NCBI GenBank assembly: GCA_938045545.1
Contig: CALIBN010000010.1
Coordinates: forward strand, 1-64,000
Direction of reading: 5' to 3'
Length of the DNA: 64,000 nucleotides
Origin: an uncultured archaeon
Lineage (GTDB): Archaea; Thermoproteota; EX4484-205; JAAOZP01
A model generated the notes under the pieces. That model saw only the letters and a program-made list of their open reading frames with translations, had not been told where the DNA came from and searched no databases. Positions 20,435-28,730 of the stretch are shown here, piece by piece; position 1 is the first letter of the stretch, and each line of letters begins with the position of its first letter. The translations under genes were made by a program, and so were the position numbers.

Positions 20435-20771
20435 TGTCTGAATCTGAATACCTTAGACTAAGTTTGAAACATCTTAAGGAGGCTGAGAAACCTCTAGAGA
20501 AGAAAGATTATTCTCAAGCACATGAAAAACTCTGAGGGACCTTTGTAGAAGCAGTGAAGGCAGTAGCCGTTGAACGGGACATAAGTCTCTGAACTCATAG
20601 AGCATAGCTGAATTCATATCTAAGCTTCACAGAGAAAAACCCAGACAGCGAAGCGCACGCTATGCTGCTGGTTACGGCATATTCGACCTTCTGTATAAGA
20701 GCATGCTACTGGAACAAACTCATGCTTGCAGTCAGCGAACGTAAAGGGCTCGTCGAAATCAAGAGCCATTA
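20435..20771 (+). pseudogene. decayed PaREP1-family gene
   Basis: MSESEYLRLSLKHLKEAEKPLEKKDYSQAHEKL*GTFVEAVKAVAVERDISL*THR then frameshift to IAEFISKLHREKP; in-frame stops at positions equal to W and G of the 6..374 protein. Confidence 0.85.
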
Positions 20772-20842
20772 AGACACATGTTACAAGTTAAGAGTGAAGA
20801 TATGTCTAAAATCTTAAATTATAGTAGCGCACAGACTACTCA

Positions 20843-22054
20843 ATGGTTACAAGGCTGGTTGGTCTCTCGGGTAAGCCCAATGTTGGTAAGTCAACATTGT
20901 ACTCAGCCTTGACGCTGAACATTGTTAAGATTGCTGATTATCCTTTCACCACGTTGACTCCGAACAAGGGTGTTGGCTATTTGAGGAAGAAGTGCGTCTG
21001 CAAGAGTCTCGGTGTCGTCGATAATCCTGTGAATTCCAGGTGTGTAAACGGCTTCAGGTTTATTCCGGTTGAGCTGGTCGACCTTCCTGGTATTGTTCCT
21101 GGGGCGCACGAGGGCAGGGGTCTCGGAAACCAGTTTCTATCCGAGATAAGTATGGCGGATGCTTTGATTCATGTTGTTGACGCTTCAGGCAGCTTGGATG
21201 CTGAAGGTAGGCCGGCTGATCCCGATCCTGAGAACACTTTGAGGGACATAAGGTTTCTGGAGGACGAGTATGATCGTTGGCTCGCCGGAATTATTGAGAG
21301 GGGTGTTCAGAAGGCTCCTAGGGCTAGGCCTAGCAGGAGAAGTGTTGAGGATGTTCTAAGCCAGGTTTTAAGCGGCCTAGCGATAGGAAGGGGGGATGTT
21401 GAGAAGGCTGTTGAAAGGGTTAACCCGCCTGACGAGTTCTCAAAGTGGAGCAGGGAGACGATGATCGAGCTGGCTAGGACGATTAGGATGATTGCTAAGC
21501 CGATGGTTATAGCAGCGAACAAGATTGACAAGAAGGGGGCTGAGGAAGGGGTTAGGCGGATGAGGGAGGCGGGCTATGATCCCATCCCGATCAGCGCTGA
21601 GGCGGAGCTTGTCCTCAGGAGGGCTGCTGAAGCAGGGCTTGTAGAATATTTCCCTGGGGATAATGACTTTAAGATTGTTAGGCCTGAGACGCTTAGGGAG
21701 AAGCAGAGGGAGGCTCTTGAAATGGTTAGGGAGAAGGTTTTGAAGCATTGGGGTTCGACCGGTGTTCAGGAGCTTTTAAACATGGTGTACTTCAGGGTTC
21801 TTAAAATGATAACTGTTTACCCCGTTGAGGATCCGAATAAGCTTACCGACAAGAAGGGGAATGTTCTGCCCGATGTCTACCTTGTCCCGATGGGGATGAA
21901 TGTTAAGGAGTTCGCCGGGCTCATACACAGCGACCTTATGAACAATTTTCTCTACGCTATTGACGCTAGGCGTAAGATTAGGCTTGGCGAGGACTATGTT
22001 TTAAAGGATGATGATGTGGTTAGCATTGTAGCCGTCGGCAGGCAGAAGAGCTGA
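20843..22054 (+). CDS. ychF: Obg-related GTPase, YchF/OLA1 family
   Basis: GLSGKPNVGKSTLYSALTL; VELVDLPGIVPGAHEGRGLGNQFL; C-terminal TGS-like region. Confidence 0.92.
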   Translation: MVTRLVGLSGKPNVGKSTLYSALTLNIVKIADYPFTTLTPNKGVGYLRKKCVCKSLGVVDNPVNSRCVNGFRFIPVELVDLPGIVPGAHEGRGLGNQFLSEISMADALIHVVDASGSLDAEGRPADPDPENTLRDIRFLEDEYDRWLAGIIERGVQKAPRARPSRRSVEDVLSQVLSGLAIGRGDVEKAVERVNPPDEFSKWSRETMIELARTIRMIAKPMVIAANKIDKKGAEEGVRRMREAGYDPIPISAEAELVLRRAAEAGLVEYFPGDNDFKIVRPETLREKQREALEMVREKVLKHWGSTGVQELLNMVYFRVLKMITVYPVEDPNKLTDKKGNVLPDVYLVPMGMNVKEFAGLIHSDLMNNFLYAIDARRKIRLGEDYVLKDDDVVSIVAVGRQKS

Positions 22055-22079
22055 CTTAGGCTAAAAACAATTGTTAAAT

Positions 22080-22364
22080 CTATCTGTATTTTTCAACGTA
22101 GTAACCAGCCTGCTTCTTAGGGCCGTAGAACCTGACTCCCTTCTCCACTATCCTCTTTTTTATGACGCGGGCAACCCTCTCCGGAAGCTCGTTCCGGGAG
22201 ACGAGGAAGTCCACTATCTGAAAAGCCTCCTCCTCACTGTCGCACCTCCTAATATAGTCGAAAACGTTTGGAACATATCCTTTAAGAGTCTTAGGCTCAA
22301 GGCTCTCAGAGTATCCTTCATCCGCGATCTTCATCAGCTCCTCCTCACTGAGGCTCGTAGACAT
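22080..22364 (-). CDS. small conserved archaeal protein (DUF2095-like)
   Basis: 94 aa; 'FDYIRRCDSEEEAFQIVDFLVSRNELP'; adjacent to rps3ae; family assignment from memory. Confidence 0.6.
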   Translation of the reverse strand: MSTSLSEEELMKIADEGYSESLEPKTLKGYVPNVFDYIRRCDSEEEAFQIVDFLVSRNELPERVARVIKKRIVEKGVRFYGPKKQAGYYVEKYR

Positions 22365-22365
22365 C

Positions 22366-22968
22366 TTAAACAGCCTCGGCTAGGCTCACCCTAACCTCCT
22401 CAAACCTAATCGGGGATTCGAGAACATTCATCTTCTTAATTCCTGCGAGCTTTATCCTGTGAAACTTCTTAGCCTCATTATAAAGGTCTGACTCGATCTT
22501 CCCGAAGACGAGCTCTTGAACCAGCTGGGAATAGTTCAGCTTGCTACACTTGCCTAAAACTATGTTCATCATCGCCTTCCTCATCTTCTTCTTCTGGGAT
22601 TGCGAAGCACGGTAACGGGTCACGGCGATTGCTGAAACACGCATCCGGTAGCCATCCTTCGTAGTGGCGTTGAAAATAATGTCAACCCTCGAGGATCCTT
22701 TTCTAAGAAGGCTTCTCACGAAATCCCTGTCAAGCTCGTAGCCCCATAGTTCTGTGAGGGCAGTCTCCCCCTTTACGCCGGTGATTTTGAACTTTATTTT
22801 AACGGTTGTGTGAGAAGGATCGTCCGTCAGCTCGCTTAAAAGAACGCTTATAGTCCTGCCTATTAGGCCGCTTGGCTCTGAGGCTAGGACGCTGCCTACT
22901 GGCTTGCCCCCGAGGTAGTCCGGGGCAACTACTGGAAACCATTTTTTAGCCTTTTTCTGCTTCACCAA
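22366..22968 (-). CDS. rps3ae: ribosomal protein S3Ae
   Basis: [44 protein letters not shown]. Confidence 0.93.
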   Translation of the reverse strand: MVKQKKAKKWFPVVAPDYLGGKPVGSVLASEPSGLIGRTISVLLSELTDDPSHTTVKIKFKITGVKGETALTELWGYELDRDFVRSLLRKGSSRVDIIFNATTKDGYRMRVSAIAVTRYRASQSQKKKMRKAMMNIVLGKCSKLNYSQLVQELVFGKIESDLYNEAKKFHRIKLAGIKKMNVLESPIRFEEVRVSLAEAV

Positions 22969-23090
22969 TCCGGAAGAGGCTTGCGGGCAGCGTATTTAAA
23001 CTATGCTCTTCAGAAGCCCCGCGTATATGCAGCTTTTGCCAGCATCATAACCTATAAAAGCCTATTTTAAGCAGGATTGTCACCGCAACG

Positions 23091-24656
23091 TTGGAGGAGA
23101 AGCAGATAGTGGTTAAGGATTTAAGGCTGATGGTCTCTGCAGACCTTTACTTAAGCCGAGAGCTGCGGGGGGATGAGGTTGAAAGGGTTGCGGAGTATGC
23201 CGTTTCAAGCTTCCCAAGAGTATTCGCTCGGGGGGCGGTTAAGGGCGAGGAGCCCAAGATAGTTGAGCTGACCGTCACCAGGGAGAGGGTGAGCGTCACG
23301 GTGGAGTCTGGAAGAAGGGTTAGGGCACATGAAGCTGTTAAAAGGGCTAGGAAGGTCTTGGGCGATGAGCTTGGGCCTAAAATGGGGCTGGGCGTCAGGG
23401 GGATCAACGTCAAGTCTTTCCAAGTAGCTTTCATAGGGGAAAACCTAAGGGAGGTGAGGCTCCCGTTTGTTAGGAAGGTCGAGAAGACGGGGGAAGGCTT
23501 GAAATACTGGCTTGAGGTCGACGAGTCTGGCCTCTACGCTCAGGTTCCCGACAGGATCATAAGCCTTTTCCTGGAGAAGCAGGAGGCCCGTGCAATAGGC
23601 AGAGAGGTTCACAGAGTTGTCTGGCGTAGCTCGGAGAAGCCTGTTAAGTATGCTTCGGACCCTGGGCTGCTGCTGGAGGAGGAGGGGTGGGTTAAAAGAT
23701 TCCACCCCGGCATATGGTACTACCTCCAGCCCTACACTAGTCTTCTGAGAATACTTGAGGAAATGATTATTGAGAAGGTTGCGAAGCCGCTGGGCTTTCA
23801 GGAGGTTGTTCTACCTAAGCTTATACCGCTTGAAGTCGCGAGGAAGAAGGGCCACCTCTCCGGGATCCCTAGCGAGATGCTTTACGTCTGCGAACCCGGT
23901 TCAAGGGAGCCTTCCTACTTCGAGGATTACACTGACCTGGTTAAGGTTTTCAACGAGCCTAAGCCCGAAATCTTGAAAACGTTTCTGAAGGAGCCTGCTT
24001 ACACTCTTCCATACGCGCAGTGCGAGCCCTTCTACGAGCTTTTCGCCGGGGAGACCGTGAACCTTGACAACCCTCCTGTCAGGCTTTACGACAGATCCGG
24101 GTTCAGCTTCAGGCATGAGGCAGGAGGCTTAAGAAGCCTCGAGAGGCTTACAGCATTCACAAGGATAGAGATAGTCTATCTTGGCAGGCCTGAGGAAGTT
24201 GTTGAGATTAGAGATAGGCTGGTGGAGAACTATCTGAGACTGCTCGACAAGACGCTTGACATAGAGGTCAGGTCTGCCGAGGTAACCCCGGTCTGGATGG
24301 CTCACGCAGGCGTCATAAAGGATGTTTCCAGAAACATCGCCGCAACCTTCGACATTGAAGCCTACCTCCCGTTTAGAGGAGACAGGGAAAGCGAGTGGCT
24401 TGAAATAGCCAACGCGTCTGTCCACTACGACAAGTATGTTGATTGGTTCAACATTAAGGAGAGAAAGGGGAGGGAGGTTTGGACCGGTTGCTCAGGCAAT
24501 GGTCTTGAAAGATGGGTCTATGCTTTCCTAGCTAGACATGGCTTCAACGCTGAAGACTGGCCTGTAGAAGTGAAGAGGCGGTGGCCAGACTTTAAGCCTG
24601 TGATCATGGACACTTGGCCTCCTCGAGCGTTGAAGAAGCCTCCTGAATCATCTTAA
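23091..24656 (+). CDS. serS: seryl-tRNA synthetase, methanogenic (type 2) class
   Basis: TTG start; 'YAQCEPFYELF', 'FRHEAGGLRSLERLTAFTRIEIVYLG', 'WTGCSGNGLERWVYAFL' match the rare zinc-dependent SerRS rather than the canonical one. Confidence 0.85.
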   Translation: MEEKQIVVKDLRLMVSADLYLSRELRGDEVERVAEYAVSSFPRVFARGAVKGEEPKIVELTVTRERVSVTVESGRRVRAHEAVKRARKVLGDELGPKMGLGVRGINVKSFQVAFIGENLREVRLPFVRKVEKTGEGLKYWLEVDESGLYAQVPDRIISLFLEKQEARAIGREVHRVVWRSSEKPVKYASDPGLLLEEEGWVKRFHPGIWYYLQPYTSLLRILEEMIIEKVAKPLGFQEVVLPKLIPLEVARKKGHLSGIPSEMLYVCEPGSREPSYFEDYTDLVKVFNEPKPEILKTFLKEPAYTLPYAQCEPFYELFAGETVNLDNPPVRLYDRSGFSFRHEAGGLRSLERLTAFTRIEIVYLGRPEEVVEIRDRLVENYLRLLDKTLDIEVRSAEVTPVWMAHAGVIKDVSRNIAATFDIEAYLPFRGDRESEWLEIANASVHYDKYVDWFNIKERKGREVWTGCSGNGLERWVYAFLARHGFNAEDWPVEVKRRWPDFKPVIMDTWPPRALKKPPESS

Positions 24657-24879
24657 GATGGGTCAAGTAATCGGTCAGCGTGTAGGCCAGGGACATTAAT
24701 CCTCTTTTACAGGCTACTTTAAAAAGTATTCTTCGGCCTTTTAAACTGGACGACACCTTAAGCCCCTCAACCTTCAAAGCCTCATCCGGCTTCAACGCTA
24801 AGTACGCAAGCCTTGCTTCAAGCTTGCTCCTGAAAACAGCTTCAAGAACCGCGAAGCATGCTGAATCGTTCTGCCACAT
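24604..24879 (-). CDS. pcc1: KEOPS complex subunit Pcc1
   Basis: C-terminal part of ORF 24604..25023: FAVLEAVFRSKLEARLAYLALKPDEALKVEGLKVSSSLKGRRILFKVACKRGLMSLAYTLTDYLTHLK; neighbours rps15-recJ-rps3ae as in other archaea. Confidence 0.75.
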   Translation of the reverse strand: MWQNDSACFAVLEAVFRSKLEARLAYLALKPDEALKVEGLKVSSSLKGRRILFKVACKRGLMSLAYTLTDYLTHLKMIQEASSTLEEAKCP

Positions 24880-26278
24880 TCCTTTCGAAAGCCTCCATGA
24901 AGGAGTGAAATCTTCTCCTGGGCACGGTTGCACCGGCTGCAACATCATGCCCTCCTCCGAGCCCTCCGGATTCTCTGGCAGCGTTCGAAGCCAGCATGCT
25001 ACCTTTAATACCCTTCTCAACAAGGCTCCTCGGAACCCTTATTGAAACCTTGAGCGAATCATCCTCAGCGGCGGTTACGACCAGGATCTTGCCAAGATCC
25101 TTGGGAAGGCTGGAGAATATTATTGAGGCAACCGGGCTCAACACTCTTTGGTCTATGATTCCCTCGCCGTTGTAAAGCAGTATTTTTTCAGACTCGATCT
25201 TGGCCCCCGGCATGCTTAGAAGGTTTGAGAGAGATTTTGAGATGGCTGTCCTGTATTCCCGACTCACTCGTTGAGCCTCCTCAAACATTCTGCCTCTTTC
25301 ACCCATCGCAACCGCCAAGCCTACGGCTGAACGCCCCATTCTCGCGCAAGAGTTCAACAGGGCTGAGAACTCCCTGCCGTCTCTTAAAACAGTGCCTCTG
25401 GGCTCTTTTTCAAAGACATAAATTGTGCCAAAAAGGTTTTGAGCACTCTCGGGTGAGAAGCCAAGGTCAGCGATATACTGCATTAAACCTGCGAGAAGCC
25501 TTGACCTCTCAGCCTGTGAGAGGTCGCTGAAAGTCCTCCATTTGTCATCAGTCTTAACCTCTATGCCGAGGCTTCTTAAAAGGTTTAGAGCAACATTCTC
25601 ATCACCACTCAGCCCAGGTATTATGAAGTTCGACGAGGAAGATATTGAGACATGTATCGGCAGGGTTTCCCTGCCGAAGAACACGAAGTCCTCCTCGACC
25701 CTAACTATGTTCATCTCCTCTCCTTCAAGAACTATCGTAGAGTTTAACCCTGTGAGCGACCTGTTAACACCCGTGTCCTGCATGTCGGCCAGCGCGCCGA
25801 CTATGGCTAGCTCATTCATCCTTGAGAAGTCTTCAACCAGGTTCTTGAAAACCAGGTATGAAACCCCTGAGCCGGAGATTTCTGAGCCACCGTTTAAACC
25901 ATGCTCATTAGGGTTCAGCATGAGAACACTGTTCGAATCGCCCTCAACCTCATGATGGTCAAGTACGACGACCCTGGAAGGATCCAGAACACTCGTTATC
26001 TCGCTCAAGTATCCTGCCCCAATATCCAGGAAAAGCACGGGCCTGGGGGGGAATGCAATGCTTTCCAGAAACACCCTGTCTATCTGAGTCACGGACCTTG
26101 CTGAGAAGGATACACCCATGCTTTTCAAAGCGAGACAAGCTATAGCTGCGGCAGCAGTGCCGTCTGCATCTGCATGGAAAACTATTAACGCATCACTCCA
26201 GTCGAAGGAACCCAGCCTGCTCGCAAAATCCCTTGCTTCAAAAATGAACCTCCTCTGAGTCTCCGACGCATGGCTCAT
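24842..26278 (-). CDS. recJ: RecJ-like single-strand exonuclease, DHH/DHHA1 family
   Basis: IVFHADADGTAAAAIACLAL; VVLDHHEVEG; GGGHDVAAGATV. Confidence 0.88.
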   Translation of the reverse strand: MSHASETQRRFIFEARDFASRLGSFDWSDALIVFHADADGTAAAAIACLALKSMGVSFSARSVTQIDRVFLESIAFPPRPVLFLDIGAGYLSEITSVLDPSRVVVLDHHEVEGDSNSVLMLNPNEHGLNGGSEISGSGVSYLVFKNLVEDFSRMNELAIVGALADMQDTGVNRSLTGLNSTIVLEGEEMNIVRVEEDFVFFGRETLPIHVSISSSSNFIIPGLSGDENVALNLLRSLGIEVKTDDKWRTFSDLSQAERSRLLAGLMQYIADLGFSPESAQNLFGTIYVFEKEPRGTVLRDGREFSALLNSCARMGRSAVGLAVAMGERGRMFEEAQRVSREYRTAISKSLSNLLSMPGAKIESEKILLYNGEGIIDQRVLSPVASIIFSSLPKDLGKILVVTAAEDDSLKVSIRVPRSLVEKGIKGSMLASNAARESGGLGGGHDVAAGATVPRRRFHSFMEAFERNVAERFSMLRGS

Positions 26279-26715
26279 ATTTTTGCTTCAAGAACCTTCA
26301 GGTCGGGTAGGGGCACCTTCCTCCTAGAGTAGTAACGAGCAAGCCTCCTAATCTTAGACTCCACCAGTTGAAGATTGTGAACGTTGAAACGGTCAGACCT
26401 GTTCCTAGTTAAATGAGTAACCATCCTCTCAGCCTTAGCCACAAGTCTATCAAGATCCTCAGTCCTGGAGAACCTGACCCCCTTTTCGAGAAGTATTCTC
26501 GAAATCTTTTTACCAGTTATATTCCTGACGGATGGAACCCCGTACGAGTCCCTCAGGATCAACCCTATTTGAGAAGGACCATGCCCCTCTGACGCAAGCT
26601 TGACCACAAGCCCCTCAACCTCCTCAGGCTTCAACGACAACCATGGCGGAGCCCCACTGTAGACTACTCTACGTGAACCCGACTTACCCTTCTTATGGCT
26701 ATGCATCCTAGCCAA
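26275..26715 (-). CDS. rps15: ribosomal protein uS15
   Basis: MARMHSHKKGKSGSRR...PPWL; GPSQIGLILRDSYGVPSVRNITGKKI. Confidence 0.95.
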   Translation of the reverse strand: MARMHSHKKGKSGSRRVVYSGAPPWLSLKPEEVEGLVVKLASEGHGPSQIGLILRDSYGVPSVRNITGKKISRILLEKGVRFSRTEDLDRLVAKAERMVTHLTRNRSDRFNVHNLQLVESKIRRLARYYSRRKVPLPDLKVLEAKI

Positions 26716-27101
26716 TCTTTAAGCCAACTTTCTCTTGCAACCCCCCTATTTAAGCGTTCCCTGAAAACACTCCCTGACCCAATAGCACGAAACGTTCGTT
26801 CTTCACACGAAGCTTCAACAGCCGGCAGTAGAATCGACACCGCTTCAGAGGTTGCGTGCGACGAGCATAACGTGCGTGGTAAAAACAAAGAAGTAATGGT
26901 TTTCAAGGACAGACACCGCTAGACCTACCGAACCTTCCTCACATTCCCCTTTAGTCGAGAGATTCCGGGTTTGTCAGCCAAGCTTCATCCTAAGTGGTTG
27001 GGACTCGTAAAAAAGCCTCTGTCGTACGCGTATAAAACATGACCCGTTTCATAATGCCCATCGCACCATTAAGTCCATGTTGTAAGAATACCATAACCTA
27101 A

Positions 27102-27134
27102 GCATAACTGTTTATAATCATAATAATGACAATC
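27102..27134. repeat. 33-bp direct repeat, copy 1
   Basis: gcataactgtttataatcataataatgacaatc, identical to 29755..29787. Confidence 0.95.
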
Positions 27135-27137
27135 AAA

Positions 27138-27821
27138 CTAATAATTTTCGGATCTCAGATTTTTAGATTCAGATGCTACAAGGTCAACCAAAACTTCATC
27201 CTCAGTGACATCAACATCAGAAACCTCAAGCCTATCTATGTCTAATGAGAGTCCATAACCTAGAATACGTTTAGCCAGTTTATTTTTAATTAAATTCTCT
27301 GACAGGAATCGGATGAATTCGAGCATCTCATTAAAATTGAAGTGGAAGGCTCCCACCGTCATCCTTAATCCGTATTCGGGTTCAAGCTCGACGAACAAGT
27401 TCATATCCGGAAAGACTAATATTTCCCTTCCGTCCGTTAATGGTTTCACCCGTGGATCGTTTTTAACTTTCTCGATACACATACCTGTGAGGATTTCGTA
27501 CTCTTTCTCTATCTCCTCAAGCGTCTTCAAGTGTTCCTTATACGAGGCTTCCTCCATAAGAAACTCCATCGTAATTTCATAAACTTTATTTTTCCCAGTA
27601 AGGGCTAGGCTTAGTAGTCTTTCCACTAAAAATCCGACGCTCCTCGGATCATCTGTATAAACATCGATTCCAAAAATTATACCCTCACGTCGATCTTTAC
27701 CAACTAAAGCTATATGACACTCTTTAGTTGCTTCTCTCCAAAACTTCTCAATACATGATTCACTGTTGGCTCTGGCAGCTTCGTATTTATCACCCCATCC
27801 CCAAACAGTAATCCTACTCAT
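27138..27821 (-). CDS. hypothetical protein of AT-rich island
   Basis: 227 aa ORF with protein-like composition; no family recognised. Confidence 0.6.
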   Translation of the reverse strand: MSRITVWGWGDKYEAARANSESCIEKFWREATKECHIALVGKDRREGIIFGIDVYTDDPRSVGFLVERLLSLALTGKNKVYEITMEFLMEEASYKEHLKTLEEIEKEYEILTGMCIEKVKNDPRVKPLTDGREILVFPDMNLFVELEPEYGLRMTVGAFHFNFNEMLEFIRFLSENLIKNKLAKRILGYGLSLDIDRLEVSDVDVTEDEVLVDLVASESKNLRSENY

Positions 27822-27827
27822 TTCTCA

Positions 27828-28730
27828 TCATCCCTTTTTGGGCCTCCCTCCCTTTAATTTACCCTCCTCGTACGCTTTTAAGAATTCTTCGAATTTCTCT
27901 ACATGTGCAGGACTATAGCTTCCTATTTCTTTAATGAACCTTATCCGATCTTGAGCATATATCTCTAAATAATGCGTCCCATAAGTCTTATCAAGACGAA
28001 CCTCAGAAGGCTGAAAACCTATCTTTACTAAGGCTTCTCTTACCTCTTCCAAGCAATCCCCGTACTTTGAAGATATTCGAAGTTTAATTGAATACCTTCC
28101 ATGTCTTGCAACACTTCCATCTCCAGAGAAGAATCCTCTTAAATACGCTTTAATACCATCTTCGTCCAAATGTTCTAAGGGTACATGATACCTGTAAGGT
28201 CCGGTTTTAGCCCCAATCTCCCTCAGATCATAATATGCCCTTTTATCTTTTATCCCCGCTATAAATTCGCCCTTACCACAGTAAATATGCGGAGATCTAT
28301 TATAAACCTTCTCGAACAACTCAATATACCTTTCGATGAGTTCCATATCAGCAGAGTGAAAGAAGATTTGGCGAGACTCTCCCTCATAGGGAGATAAGCT
28401 GCCTTCTGCAGCTATAAGGCCGCATAATTCCGCTTTCTCAGGAGTAAGAATTTCTCTAATCCCACTACTATATACTTCTAACAATGTCCCATGGCTCAGA
28501 GGAAACAAAATTCTATCTTCTTTTATTCTTGCTTCTGCAAAAGTTGAGATAACATCATTTCCTCTAAATAGCTCATATTCTCCACTTTCTGTTACACCCA
28601 CTTTATATTCGCCAAAATCCATTATCTCCCTATAAGCCTTTTTATAACATTCTTTCTCTCGTTCTGTTAGAAACAGCTTTCCCTCCCGAAACCTTGACGC
28701 ATATTGATCTATTAATGAGCCCCCGCCCAA
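27828..28730 (-). CDS. LAGLIDADG homing-endonuclease-like protein (start uncertain)
   Basis: two LAGLIDADG-type motifs: 'ELCGLIAAEGSL' and 'AYLRGFFSGDGSV'. Confidence 0.8.
   Translation of the reverse strand: MGGGSLIDQYASRFREGKLFLTEREKECYKKAYREIMDFGEYKVGVTESGEYELFRGNDVISTFAEARIKEDRILFPLSHGTLLEVYSSGIREILTPEKAELCGLIAAEGSLSPYEGESRQIFFHSADMELIERYIELFEKVYNRSPHIYCGKGEFIAGIKDKRAYYDLREIGAKTGPYRYHVPLEHLDEDGIKAYLRGFFSGDGSVARHGRYSIKLRISSKYGDCLEEVREALVKIGFQPSEVRLDKTYGTHYLEIYAQDRIRFIKEIGSYSPAHVEKFEEFLKAYEEGKLKGGRPKKG

Noticed and set aside
20510-20600. TGA-to-Trp recoding suggested by W to TGA in the PaREP1 relic
   Set aside because: A second TGA sits at a Gly position and a frameshift follows; all core genes use TGA as stop.
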